Positions 25,924-34,339 of a DNA stretch of 64,000 nucleotides are shown here, one piece after another. The notes beneath the pieces were generated by a model, which made no database searches, was not told the DNA's origin, and saw only the letters and a list, made by a program, of their open reading frames with translations. The translations under genes were made by a program, and so were the position numbers. Source of the DNA: JBCCXZ01 sp965228005 (GTDB taxonomy: Bacteria > Planctomycetota > Planctomycetia > Pirellulales > Lacipirellulaceae); NCBI GenBank assembly GCA_965228005.1, contig CBDDGV010000001.1:1116001-1180000 (forward strand), in the 5' to 3' direction. Positions within the stretch are counted from its first letter, which is position 1, and every line of letters starts with the position of its first letter.

Positions 25924-26376
25924 TTAGTCCGACAGGTAACGCGGGTCGTACTCAATCCCATTACGCTCCAGCATCGCGACGAGTTCTTCTTCGAACGAAC
26001 ACCGGCGATGATGTTCTTCTTGATTACGGATGTACTCTCGAACGGCGTCGGACTGCGACTCGCTGACTGTGAACGCCCCGTAGCCTTCCTGCCACTCGAA
26101 CCTGGCGGCAGACCGCTTCTCTTCGTTCACCCACCGTGACGAATTCGCCTTGATCAGCCGGAGTGTGTCAGACACGGAATCGGTCGATTTCAGCTTCGCG
26201 AGGATATGGACGTGATCGTCCGTGCCGCCGATCTCTAGCAGCTTGCCGCCCTCCGACCGGAGTATCCCGCCGATGTAGCGGTACAACTCTTCCCGAAGAT
26301 CGCACGTGATGAGTGGTTGACGGTGCTTGGTGCTGAAGACGATGTGGAACAGCAGGTTCGTGTAGGTGGAGGGCAT
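25924..26376 (-). CDS. REP-associated tyrosine transposase (IS200-like Y1 family)
   Basis: 150 aa. Single-strand transposase of the HUH superfamily: HUH motif in DDHVHILAKL (about residue 54) and the catalytic tyrosine in REYIRNQEEHH (about residue 115), the form typical of RAYT proteins. The N-terminus (STYTNLLFHIVFSTKHRQPLI) is also family-typical. The gene seems intact. REP-like palindromes flank it in inverted arrangement, the classic genomic setting in which a RAYT handles its own REP sequences. No IS ends or target duplications were seen, so it is likely a domesticated, non-autonomous locus. Confidence 0.93.
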   Translation of the reverse strand: MPSTYTNLLFHIVFSTKHRQPLITCDLREELYRYIGGILRSEGGKLLEIGGTDDHVHILAKLKSTDSVSDTLRLIKANSSRWVNEEKRSAARFEWQEGYGAFTVSESQSDAVREYIRNQEEHHRRCSFEEELVAMLERNGIEYDPRYLSD

Positions 26377-26677
26377 CGTTGGGTGGCGATGTCGCCCCTC
26401 CGGGGCTCTGGGCCTAACACGCGTCTGGTGACCAGGGGCTCGCGCCCCTGGCTACACGACTCCGCCCCTCCGGGGCGGGTTGCTGTTCAACGCAAACACG
26501 TGCCTGGTGACCAGGGGCTCGCGCCCCTGGCTACACGATTCCGCCCCTCCGGGGCGGGTGGCTGTTCGACGCAACGTCAGCGGGGCGGGTGGCTGTTCAA
26601 CACAAGGCCAGCCTCTTCTCAACACAACGTCAGCCTCGTAGCCCTAACCTCTCACCTCCTACCACCGACCTCTCCAA
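26377..26677. other. REP-filled spacer between transposase and dnaK
   Basis: No gene is seen. Almost the whole stretch consists of REP units and fragments of their tails (repeated 'ggcgggtggctgttc' and 'acacaacgtcagcct'). Confidence 0.75.
26388..26600. repeat. REP cluster right of the transposase gene
   Basis: Two direct units with a 79-bp period. Each has CCAGGGGC-tcgc-GCCCCTGG (26432-26451 and 26511-26530), 'ctacacga', and CGCCCC-tcc-GGGGCG (26463-26477 and 26542-26556). A GCCCCTCCGGGGC remnant precedes them (26395) and a truncated tail follows (26581-26600). The units run in the opposite direction to the left element. Confidence 0.88.
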
Positions 26678-28588
26678 TCAGTTCTTCACCTCAAACTCCG
26701 CGTCGATCGCGTCGTCGTCGGCCGAGGGGTCGGAGCCGCCGGCTTCGCCGCCCGCGGCCGCGGGGTCGCCGCCTTCGGCGGCCGCGGCTTTGTAGAGGGC
26801 TTCGCTCATCGCGTGGGAGGCCTGCTCCAGCTCGCCGATGGCGCTCTTGATCGCGTCGGCGTCTTCGCCCTTGGCCGCTTCGCGGACCTTGGTGATCGCC
26901 GCTTCGAGCGAGCCCTTGTCGACGTCGCTGAGGCTGTCGCCCTGCTCCTTGATCATCTTCTCGAGCTGGTAGCAGCGGCTCTCCGCTTCGTTGCGGGCCT
27001 CGATCAGCTCACGCTTCTTCTTGTCCTCGTCGGCGTGGGCCTCGGCGTCCTTCTGCATGCGGTCGATCTCGTCCTCGGAGAGGCCGCTCGACTGCTCGAT
27101 CTTGATCGTGTGCTCCTTGCCCGTGCCGAGGTCCTTGGCCGCCACGTTGAGGATGCCGTTGGCGTCGATGTCGAACTTGACCTCGATCTGCGGCACGCCC
27201 CGCGGCGCGGGCGGGATGCCCTCCAGGTTGAACTGGTCGAGAAGGCGGTTGTCGGCGCACATCTCGCGCTCGCCCTGGAACACGCGGACGGTGACCGCCC
27301 CCTGGTTGTCGTCGGCGGTGCTGAAGACCTGCTTCCGCTCGGTGGGGATCGTCGTGTTGCGCTCGACGAGCTTGGTCATCACGCCGCCGAGGGTCTCGAT
27401 GCCCAGGCTGAGCGGGGTGACGTCCAGCAGCAGGATGTCCTGCACCTCGCCCGAGAGGACGCCGCCCTGGATAGCCGCGCCGATGGCGACCACTTCGTCG
27501 GGGTTCACGCCCTTGTGGGGGTCTTTGCCGAAGATTTCTTTGACGACTTCCTGCACCTTGGGGATGCGGGTGCTGCCGCCGACGAGCACGACCTCGTCGA
27601 TTTCGGAGGGCTTCAGCTTGGCGTCGTCCAGCGCCTTGAGGACCGGGCCGCGGGCGCGTTCGATCAGGTCGTCGACGAGCTTCTCGAACTCGGCGCGGGT
27701 GATGTTCATCTGCAAGTGCTTCGGCCCGTTGGCGTCGGCGGTGATGAACGGCAGGTTGATGTCGGTCGACTGCGCGCTGCTGAGTTCCTTCTTGGCCTTC
27801 TCGCACGCCTCTTGCAGCCGCTGCAGGGCCATCTGGTCCTGGCGGAGGTCGATGCCCTGTTCTTTCTGGAACTCGGTCGCGACGTGGTTGATCAACTCCT
27901 CGTCGAAGTCGTCGCCGCCGAGGTGCGTGTCGCCGTTGGTGCTGATGACGCGGAACACGCCGTCGGCCACTTCGAGGATGGAGACGTCGAACGTGCCGCC
28001 GCCGAGGTCGAAGACGCAGATCTTCTCCTGCGCCTTGCTGTCGAGGCCGTAGGCGAGCGAAGCGGCGGTCGGCTCGTTGATGATGCGGGCGACTTCGAGG
28101 CCGGCGATCTGGCCGGCGTCTTTGGTGGCTTGGCGCTGGGCGTCGTTGAAGTAGGCCGGTACCGTAATGACGGCCTTGTTGACCTTGTGGCCGAGGTACG
28201 CCTCGGCGGACTCCTTGAGCTTGCGGAGCGTCTTGGCAGAGATCTCGGGCGGGGTGTACTCCTGACCGTCGATCTCGATCTTCACGTAGTCGTCGGCGCC
28301 GCCGGTGACCTTGTAGGGCACCATCTTCTCTTCGCTGGCGACCTCACTGTGGCGGCGGCCCATGAAACGCTTGACGGAGTAGACCGTCCGCGCGGGGTTG
28401 GTGACGGCCTGGCGACGGGCGGGCTCGCCGACGAGGACCTCTTCCTTGTCGGTGAACGCCACGACGCTGGGCGTGAGCCGGTTGCCTTCGGGGTTCGGGA
28501 TGACCTTGGCTTCTTTGCCGTCCATGACGGCGACCACCGAGTTGGTGGTTCCGAGGTCGATGCCGATGATCTTTTCGCCCGCTGCCAT
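26678..28588 (-). CDS. dnaK: Chaperone protein DnaK (Hsp70)
   Basis: 636 aa, standard length. ATP-driven holder and folder of unfolded chains, working with DnaJ and GrpE (encoded at 51.3-53.1 kb here) and ClpB. Seen: phosphate-1 loop GIDLGTTNSVVAVM at the N-terminus, the ATPase core signature VFDLGGGTFDVSILEV, VLVGGSTRIPKVQ, linker DILLLDVTPLSLG, the substrate-binding beta domain, the helical lid, and an acidic Gly/Ala-rich tail ending DDDAIDAEFEVKN. AGGAG lies eight bases before the ATG. It is divergent from pheA across a 350-bp region with a promoter and two palindromes. Confidence 0.98.
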   Translation of the reverse strand: MAAGEKIIGIDLGTTNSVVAVMDGKEAKVIPNPEGNRLTPSVVAFTDKEEVLVGEPARRQAVTNPARTVYSVKRFMGRRHSEVASEEKMVPYKVTGGADDYVKIEIDGQEYTPPEISAKTLRKLKESAEAYLGHKVNKAVITVPAYFNDAQRQATKDAGQIAGLEVARIINEPTAASLAYGLDSKAQEKICVFDLGGGTFDVSILEVADGVFRVISTNGDTHLGGDDFDEELINHVATEFQKEQGIDLRQDQMALQRLQEACEKAKKELSSAQSTDINLPFITADANGPKHLQMNITRAEFEKLVDDLIERARGPVLKALDDAKLKPSEIDEVVLVGGSTRIPKVQEVVKEIFGKDPHKGVNPDEVVAIGAAIQGGVLSGEVQDILLLDVTPLSLGIETLGGVMTKLVERNTTIPTERKQVFSTADDNQGAVTVRVFQGEREMCADNRLLDQFNLEGIPPAPRGVPQIEVKFDIDANGILNVAAKDLGTGKEHTIKIEQSSGLSEDEIDRMQKDAEAHADEDKKKRELIEARNEAESRCYQLEKMIKEQGDSLSDVDKGSLEAAITKVREAAKGEDADAIKSAIGELEQASHAMSEALYKAAAAEGGDPAAAGGEAGGSDPSADDDAIDAEFEVKN

Positions 28589-28761
28589 AGCGAATGCTCC
28601 TGTTGGCTTGTTGGGTCTGTACGCTTTCTGGATCTATGGGCGCGGACCGGCCGCGCACGAATCACCTGCCGTTTGGGCGGTGAAATCTGTCTGCGGCTCT
28701 AGAAAGCAAAGCGTGTGCCGTGGCAGAGACGATGCCGAATAGACTCCTAAGTGCTTACTGT

Positions 28762-28789
28762 ATAATACGTTAACTATTCGCTCTATCAA
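28762..28789 (-). promoter_or_regulatory. Predicted dnaK promoter
   Basis: On the minus strand: -35 TTGATA (28784-28789), 16-bp spacer, -10 TATTAT (28762-28767), giving a leader of roughly 165 nt to the dnaK ATG. The match is to the vegetative sigma consensus; no CIRCE repeat is present. Called by eye. Confidence 0.5.
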
Positions 28790-28816
28790 TCAGCCCAACT
28801 AGGCCAAGAGCCGCGA

Positions 28817-28841
28817 GCTGCCAGAGTGGCAGCCCTTTTTT
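28817..28841 (+). terminator. Hairpin with T-run upstream of pheA
   Basis: GCTGCCA-gag-TGGCAGC (28817-28833) followed by CC and six T (28836-28841). It has the form of an intrinsic terminator reading towards pheA, with no plus-strand gene ahead of it, so it would act in the pheA leader if transcription starts upstream. The stem is also the first TGCCA-N3-TGGCA palindrome and could instead bind a regulator of dnaK. Confidence 0.5.
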
Positions 28842-28873
28842 GCCCGCGAGCTAGACTTCTCACACGGAGAGAT

Positions 28874-28886
28874 TGCCACATTGGCA
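28874..28886. promoter_or_regulatory. Second TGCCA-N3-TGGCA palindrome
   Basis: TGCCA-cat-TGGCA, the same half-sites and 3-bp gap as TGCCA-gag-TGGCA at 28819-28831; the centres are 55 bp apart. It lies 54 bp before the pheA start codon. Identical half-sites with different centres are what a dimeric regulator site looks like. Confidence 0.45.
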
Positions 28887-28939
28887 GTCCCATAACTCTT
28901 TACGGTTGCGGGGTTTCCGTCGGAAGCCATACTGGCCGG

Positions 28940-30025
28940 ATGGCAAAGAAGACCGCTAGCAAATCACGCTCGAAGGGGGCCGCCCCGGCGACTCCGTCGA
29001 CTCGGCAGGTCGCGAAGCTCGACCGGCAGATCGTCGAGCTCCTGAACGAACGCGCCGAGTTGGTCCGGCAGCGAGCGGCGAAGGCCGATTCGGTCGATGC
29101 GGCCCCGGCAGCCGAATTCTCGGGGAAGAACGCCGGCCCGCTCTCGGACTCGGCCCTGCGGGCGATCTTCCGCGAGATCGACAGCGGCACCCGGGCGGTG
29201 CTGGAAGTGACCCGCGTGGCCTTTCTGGGCCCCGAGTACACGTTCAGCCACCTGGCCGCCATCGAGTCGTTCGGCCAGAGCGCCGTGCTCACGCCGGTCG
29301 GCACCATCGCCAGCGTCTTCGAAGAGGTCGAGCGTGGGCAGGCCGATTACGGCATCGTGCCGATCGAGAACTCCACCGACGGCCGGATCACCGAAGCGAT
29401 GGACTGCCTGCGGCGGACGCCGCTGCGGGTGTGCCGCGAGGTGCCGCTGAGGATCCACCACTGCCTGCTCGGCAGGGGCGACCGGAAGGACGTCCGCACG
29501 GTGTACAGCAAGCCTCAGGCGTTGTCGCAGTGCCGGAACTGGCTCAGCAAGCACCTGCCGCAGGCCACGCTGACCGAGGTCGCCAGCACCGGCGAGGCCG
29601 CCAGGCGGGCCGGCGAGGAGCCGGGCGTGGCGGCGATCGCCAGCCTACAAGCCGGCGCCGAGCACGGCCTGGGCCTGCTGGCCCGGAACATCGAGGACAA
29701 CACCGAGAACATCACCCGGTTCGCGGTTCTGGGGCCCGAGATCGCTCCCAAGACGGGCAGCGACAAGACCTCCGTGCTGCTGGAGATCGACCACCAGCCG
29801 GGCGCCCTGGCCGACGCGATGAACGTGTTCAAGCGGGCCAAGCTGAACCTCACCTGGATCGAGTCCTTCCCCGTCGCCGGCCAACGGGGCCGCTACCAGT
29901 TCTTCGTCGAGTTCCTCGGCCACCCGACCGAGATGCGGGTGCGCAAGGCCCTGGCTTCGCTCGAGAAGAAAGCCCTGCGTGTGACGGTCCTGGGATCCTA
30001 TGCGCAGGCGGACCCGATCGGCTAA
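28940..30025 (+). CDS. pheA: Chorismate mutase / prephenate dehydratase (P-protein)
   Basis: 361 aa from the ATG at 28940; the open frame extends upstream through the leader hairpin, which argues against the longer start. It converts chorismate to prephenate and on to phenylpyruvate, for phenylalanine. After a Lys/Ser-rich start comes a short AroQ-type mutase region (KLDRQIVELLNERAELVRQR, about 24-43), the dehydratase domain (VAFLGPEYTFSHLAA; VPIENSTDGRITEAMD; the NxTRF loop as ENITRFAVLG) and a C-terminal ACT domain (KTSVLLEIDHQPGALADAM; ESFP in place of the usual ESRP) for Phe feedback. aroF follows 129 bp downstream. Confidence 0.93.
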   Translation: MAKKTASKSRSKGAAPATPSTRQVAKLDRQIVELLNERAELVRQRAAKADSVDAAPAAEFSGKNAGPLSDSALRAIFREIDSGTRAVLEVTRVAFLGPEYTFSHLAAIESFGQSAVLTPVGTIASVFEEVERGQADYGIVPIENSTDGRITEAMDCLRRTPLRVCREVPLRIHHCLLGRGDRKDVRTVYSKPQALSQCRNWLSKHLPQATLTEVASTGEAARRAGEEPGVAAIASLQAGAEHGLGLLARNIEDNTENITRFAVLGPEIAPKTGSDKTSVLLEIDHQPGALADAMNVFKRAKLNLTWIESFPVAGQRGRYQFFVEFLGHPTEMRVRKALASLEKKALRVTVLGSYAQADPIG

Positions 30026-30154
30026 ACTGCCGGATTCTAGGCCGCTTCCGAGACACAACAGTATCCGCCGCCACACGCTCGGCCCGGCGTCGCCGACCAC
30101 CATCCTCACCTTTCCTCTTCCAACCCAGAGTCTCACTCCGGCAGCTCCGCAACC

Positions 30155-31189
30155 ATGATTATTATCCTCCGCGATTCCGCGACCGACGAGCAGGTCCAGC
30201 ACGTTGTCGACAAGGTCGAAGAGCTCGGCCTGGGCACCACCGTCAGCCGCGGCACCTACCGCACTGTTGTGGGCGTGATCGGCGACGAGTCGAAGCTGCA
30301 GGGCCACCCGATCAAGGCGATCCCCGGCGTCGAGCAGGTCGTGCCCGTGCTGCCTCCGTACAAGCTCGCCAGCCGCGAGGCGCACCCGAAGCCGACGATC
30401 GTGAAAGTCGGCGGCACCAAGATCGGCGGCGGGCATCTGGCGATGATCGCGGGGCCGTGTGCCGTGGAATCGGAGGAGCGGCTCGACGAGATCGCAGCCT
30501 CCGTGCGCGAAGCCGGGGCGAACATCCTCCGCGGCGGCGCTTTCAAGCCGCGTACCAGCCCCTACTCCTTCCAAGGCCTCGGCGTCGAGGGCCTCAAGAT
30601 CCTCCGCGCGATCGGCGACAAGCACGGCATGCCCGTCGTGACCGAGGTGACCGACCCCCGGCACGTCGAAGCCGTCGCCGAGCACGCCGACATGCTGCAG
30701 CTGGGCGCCCGCAACATGCAGAACTTCGTGCTGCTGACCGAAGTGGGCAAGACGAAGCGTCCCGTTCTTCTGAAGCGGGGCATGAGCGCGACAATCAAAG
30801 ACCTGTTGATGAGCGCCGAGTACGTCGTCTCTCAGGGCAACTCCGACGTTGTGCTCTGTGAACGCGGCGTGAAGGGCTTCGACACCGGCACGCGGAACAT
30901 GTACGACGTGTGCGCCGTGCCGCAGATCCAGCTGCTCTCGCACCTGCCGATCGTCGTCGACCCCAGCCACGCCACGGGCCGGCCGGAGTTGATCCCGGCC
31001 TGTGCGCTCGCCGGGGTCGCCGCCGGGGCGGACGGCGTCCACATCGAAGTGCATAACAAGCCGGAAGACGCGATGTCCGACGGCCCGCAGGCGCTGCTGC
31101 CGCACCAGTACGCCGAGGCGATGGAGCAAATCCGCAAGGTCGCCGAGGCGGTCGGCAAGGAGATTTCGGTCCCGGTCGGCGCCGCCTAA
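30155..31189 (+). CDS. aroF: 3-deoxy-7-phosphoheptulonate synthase (DAHP synthase, AroA-beta type)
   Basis: 344 aa. First step of the shikimate pathway: phosphoenolpyruvate plus erythrose 4-phosphate. An N-terminal ferredoxin-like domain (about 1-70) precedes the TIM barrel, as in Thermotoga-type enzymes, where it mediates feedback. Barrel motifs: IAGPCAVES, RGGAFKPRTSPYSFQG, the LLKRGMSAT loop and VDPSHATGRPELI (metal ligands). Lying right after pheA, it forms a small aromatic amino-acid locus. Confidence 0.96.
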   Translation: MIIILRDSATDEQVQHVVDKVEELGLGTTVSRGTYRTVVGVIGDESKLQGHPIKAIPGVEQVVPVLPPYKLASREAHPKPTIVKVGGTKIGGGHLAMIAGPCAVESEERLDEIAASVREAGANILRGGAFKPRTSPYSFQGLGVEGLKILRAIGDKHGMPVVTEVTDPRHVEAVAEHADMLQLGARNMQNFVLLTEVGKTKRPVLLKRGMSATIKDLLMSAEYVVSQGNSDVVLCERGVKGFDTGTRNMYDVCAVPQIQLLSHLPIVVDPSHATGRPELIPACALAGVAAGADGVHIEVHNKPEDAMSDGPQALLPHQYAEAMEQIRKVAEAVGKEISVPVGAA

Positions 31190-31266
31190 GCCGCCCACCG
31201 CTCCGTCAAGCGTCTTCCTTCAAGCACACTCCCCACCCTCCCCAAACGCATCGAGAAGACTGAGCC

Positions 31267-32022
31267 ATGCGAACCCCACTGGTCGCCGGTAACTGGAAAA
31301 TGAACACCGACGCCGCCTCCGCCGCGGCCTTGGCGAGCGGCATCGCTGCCGGGGCGGGCGAGGTTTCCGGCGTCGACCTGTTGGTCTGCCCTCCGCTGGT
31401 CTACCTGAGCACAGTCCGCGACGGACTCGGCGATTCGGGCGTCGCCCTGGGGGCCCAAAACATGTACCACGAAGCCAGCGGGGCCTTCACCGGCGAGACC
31501 AGCCCCGGGATGCTCAAGGATGTCGGCTGCGGCTACGTGATCCTCGGCCACAGCGAGCGGCGGCACATCCTGGGCGAGTGCGACGAAGACATCAACAAGA
31601 AGACGCTCGCCGCCCTCGCAGCCGGGCTCTGCCCGATCGTCTGCGTCGGCGAGCAGCTCAGCGAACGCGAGGCCGGATCGACCGAAGAGGTGATCCGGTC
31701 GCAGTTCGATGGCTCACTCGCCGGTTTGACCGAGGAGCAGGTGGCCGCCTCGGTGATCGCCTACGAGCCCGTCTGGGCGATCGGCACCGGGAAAGTCGCC
31801 ACGCCGGAGCAGGCCGAGGAGGTCCATGCTCATCTTCGCAGCCTGCTCGCCGACCGATACAATGCGGCGGTGGCCGATGGCGTGCGGATCCTCTACGGCG
31901 GCAGCATGAAGCCGGAGAACGCGGGCGAGCTGATCGGACAGCCCAACGTCGACGGCGGCCTGATCGGCGGCGCCAGCCTCAAGGCCGACAGCTTTCTGGC
32001 GATCGCCAAAGCGGCGGTCTGA
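31267..32022 (+). CDS. tpiA: Triosephosphate isomerase
   Basis: 251 aa, full length. Interconverts dihydroxyacetone phosphate and glyceraldehyde 3-phosphate. Catalytic residues: Asn and Lys in GNWKMN (residues 8-13), His in ILGHSERR, Glu in the signature AYEPVWAIGTGK with the flexible loop 6, and the phosphate loop LYGGSMKP. secG follows after 37 bp and may be co-transcribed, a common bacterial pairing. Confidence 0.98.
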   Translation: MRTPLVAGNWKMNTDAASAAALASGIAAGAGEVSGVDLLVCPPLVYLSTVRDGLGDSGVALGAQNMYHEASGAFTGETSPGMLKDVGCGYVILGHSERRHILGECDEDINKKTLAALAAGLCPIVCVGEQLSEREAGSTEEVIRSQFDGSLAGLTEEQVAASVIAYEPVWAIGTGKVATPEQAEEVHAHLRSLLADRYNAAVADGVRILYGGSMKPENAGELIGQPNVDGGLIGGASLKADSFLAIAKAAV

Positions 32023-32059
32023 TCGCCAAGCAACCCAAAAACTAGACAGGCTCCCCACG

Positions 32060-32482
32060 ATGCAGTTCCTGGCTCAATTAGTCCTCGGCGGCTCCGCCCT
32101 CTTCCTGATCCTGTTGGTGCTGGTGCAACGCGGCCGCGGCGGCGGGCTGGCCGGCGCCCTGGGCGGCGCGGGCGGCTCGAGCGCCTTCGGCGCGAAGGCC
32201 GGCGACGTGTTCACGCGGATCACGATCATCACCGCGACGATCTGGATCCTGCTGTGCATCGCCGCCGCGAAGTTCGGCGGCAGCTCCGAGAGCCGCTTCG
32301 CAGACGCGGACGCCGACCGGTCGGGCATCACCGCCGTCGGCGACACCGAAGAGGAAGGCGAAGCGCCGGCGGGCCTGAGCAACGAGACCGAATCGGCCGA
32401 AGAAGCCGCAGGCCCCGACCTGATCCCTCCGCAGACCGGCGAAGCTGAGGAAGCGGCAGCGGGCGGCGAAGCCCAGAATTAG
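32060..32482 (+). CDS. secG: Protein-export membrane protein SecG
   Basis: 140 aa. Small partner of the SecYEG channel. Two membrane helices (about 2-21 and 52-72) flank the Gly-rich loop GGLAGALGGAGGSSAFG that is diagnostic of SecG. The C-terminal 65 residues form a longer than usual acidic Glu/Ala-rich tail (EEEGEAPAGL, EEAAAGGEAQN). Located 37 bp after tpiA. Confidence 0.93.
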   Translation: MQFLAQLVLGGSALFLILLVLVQRGRGGGLAGALGGAGGSSAFGAKAGDVFTRITIITATIWILLCIAAAKFGGSSESRFADADADRSGITAVGDTEEEGEAPAGLSNETESAEEAAGPDLIPPQTGEAEEAAAGGEAQN

Positions 32483-32533
32483 CCGCCCACGGGCGACCGC
32501 CCCGGCGAGACCGCCGATCCACGAGGTAGACGC

Positions 32534-33421
32534 GTGGCACTGACCAGCATGACCGGCTTCGGCGAGGGCCGGAGCGAAGCGGAGAACCTGGCCGTCTCGG
32601 TCGAGCTCCGTACGGTCAACAGCCGCTACTTCAAGCTGCACCTGCGTACGCCAGAAGGCTTCGGAGCCCTCGAAGCCAAGATCGAGCCGTTGCTCCGCGA
32701 CCGCATCAAACGCGGTACGGCCAACTGCACGGTGCGGATCAACCTCGTCGGCAGGGCCGAAGACTTCCGCTTCAACACCGACGTGCTGGACGCCTACATC
32801 GACCAGCTCCAGTCGATCGCTTCCAAACGGGGCCTGCCGGAAGAGCTGCGGGTCGAGCCGCTGGCCGTCTTGCCGGGCGTCATCCAAGAGCAAACGGGCG
32901 GCCGGCACGACGCGGAGACGCTGTGGCCGCTGATCGAGAAGCCCCTCGGGGAGGCGATCGAGCAGCTCGGGGCCATGCGGCTCGCCGAGGGAGAAGCCTT
33001 GGCCGCCGACCTGACCCAGCAGTGCACGGCGATCGAAGCGGCGTTGGGCGAGATCGAGTCGCGCGCCCCCGTCGTAGCCGAGAACTACCGCAAGCGGCTC
33101 ACCGAACGCGTGGCAGAGGCCCTGAAGGAGTTCAACGTCACGATCGAGCCGGCCGACTTCGTCAAAGAAGTGGCGGTGTTCGCTGACCGTTGCGACATCT
33201 CCGAGGAGACCGTCCGCCTGCGGAGCCACCTCGACCAGTTCGCCTCGGCGATGGCGCTGGAGGAGAGCGCCGGCCGCAAGCTGGAGTTCATCTGCCAGGA
33301 AATGGGCCGCGAGACCAACACCATCGGTTCCAAGGCCAACGACGCGGGCATCTCCCAGCAGGTTGTCGCCATCAAGACCGCCCTGGAGCGTATCCGGGAG
33401 CAGGTCCAGAACGTTCAATAA
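32534..33421 (+). CDS. YicC/YloC-family endoribonuclease
   Basis: 295 aa with a GTG start. Family signature MTGFG at the N-terminus (residues 5-9), then VELRTVNSRYFKLHLR, and the C-terminal DUF1732 part ending in the conserved KLEFICQEMGRETNTIGSK and IKTALERIREQVQNVQ. YicC proteins are hexameric RNases. yicC-gmk-rpoZ-coaBC is a widely conserved gene order and is followed here. Confidence 0.95.
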   Translation: MALTSMTGFGEGRSEAENLAVSVELRTVNSRYFKLHLRTPEGFGALEAKIEPLLRDRIKRGTANCTVRINLVGRAEDFRFNTDVLDAYIDQLQSIASKRGLPEELRVEPLAVLPGVIQEQTGGRHDAETLWPLIEKPLGEAIEQLGAMRLAEGEALAADLTQQCTAIEAALGEIESRAPVVAENYRKRLTERVAEALKEFNVTIEPADFVKEVAVFADRCDISEETVRLRSHLDQFASAMALEESAGRKLEFICQEMGRETNTIGSKANDAGISQQVVAIKTALERIREQVQNVQ

Positions 33422-33462
33422 CCCCCGCCGGCGGAGCAACGCACCGCCGGCCCGCGCCGAAG

Positions 33463-34047
33463 ATGGCAAACGCCCCCGGACAGCTCGTGGTGATCTCCGG
33501 CCCGTCCGGCGTGGGCAAGTCGACCGTGGTCCGCGAGGTGCTCGGCTCGTTCGGCGGGCGGCTGCGGATGAGCGTCTCGGCCACGACCCGCCCCCCCCGA
33601 GAGGGCGAGCAGGACGGCCGGGAGTACTACTTCCTCTCCCACGAGGAGTTCCTCCGGCGGCGAGAACATGGCGAATTCCTGGAATCCTTCGAGGTCTTCG
33701 GCCGGGGGCACTGGTACGGCACGCTCTGGTCGGAGGTGACGCCTAGCCTGGAGGCGGGCGTTTGGGTACTCTTAGAAGTTGATGTCGACGGGGCACAAGA
33801 AGTGCTCTCCAAGTTCCCCCAGGCGGTCTCGATCTTCCTCCGGCCCGAATCGCTGGCCGAGCTCGAGCGCAGGCTCCGCACCCGGGGCACCGAACAAGAA
33901 GACGCCGTGCAGCGCAGGCTCGCGGTCGCCGAGAAAGAGCTCCAACTCGCCGACCGCTACCGGCATCAGGTCATCAACCACACCGTCCCGCAGGCCGTCA
34001 GCGACATCTGCGGCATCCTGAACAGCGAAGGGCTATTGCATGATTGA
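33463..34047 (+). CDS. gmk: Guanylate kinase
   Basis: 194 aa from the ATG at 33463, placing the P-loop at the N-terminus. Phosphorylates GMP to GDP. Motifs: ISGPSGVGKST (P-loop), SATTRPPREGEQDGREYYF (GMP-binding region), LLEVDVDGAQ, and lid arginines near RRLRTRGTEQED. The 3' end overlaps rpoZ by 8 bp. Confidence 0.97.
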   Translation: MANAPGQLVVISGPSGVGKSTVVREVLGSFGGRLRMSVSATTRPPREGEQDGREYYFLSHEEFLRRREHGEFLESFEVFGRGHWYGTLWSEVTPSLEAGVWVLLEVDVDGAQEVLSKFPQAVSIFLRPESLAELERRLRTRGTEQEDAVQRRLAVAEKELQLADRYRHQVINHTVPQAVSDICGILNSEGLLHD

Positions 34048-34300
34048 CGCGTTGAAGGAAGAAGAGATCGTCAACAAGGTCGGCGGGCGGTTCAAGCTGT
34101 CGACGCTCATCCAGAAGCGGCTGGCCCAGCTTAACGCGGGCGCCCGCCCGCTCATCGAGATGGACACGCACGACCCCATGGAGGTCGTGGTGCAGGAGAT
34201 CCTGCAGGACAAGATCTTCCTCGACGCGGCCAACGAGGTGAAACCGGTGGAACTCGACGAGCTGGGCGGCCCGCCGGAGTTCGACCTCTCCGCGATGTAG
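34040..34300 (+). CDS. rpoZ: RNA polymerase omega subunit (RpoZ-like)
   Basis: 86 aa. It starts inside the gmk stop region (8-bp overlap), the standard place for omega. The N-terminal half shows the omega-type VNKVGGRFKLSTLIQKRLAQLN helix pair; the rest is acidic and divergent. Omega helps assemble the beta-prime subunit. Identity rests on position and the N-terminal motif together. Confidence 0.85.
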   Translation: MIDALKEEEIVNKVGGRFKLSTLIQKRLAQLNAGARPLIEMDTHDPMEVVVQEILQDKIFLDAANEVKPVELDELGGPPEFDLSAM

Positions 34301-34339
34301 GGCTCCTCACTCCCCGCACGCCCCGAGGCGGGCGACGCC

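Larger units (their letters stand above)
28589..28939. other. Divergent regulatory region between dnaK and pheA
   Basis: No gene is seen. It holds a predicted dnaK promoter, a perfect TATAAT on the plus strand (28761-28766), two TGCCA-N3-TGGCA palindromes, and a hairpin with a T-run reading towards pheA. Confidence 0.7.

Noticed and set aside
26813..28702. 629-codon plus-strand frame across dnaK
   Set aside because: Shadow of DnaK; its composition is the complement of a Lys/Glu-rich gene.
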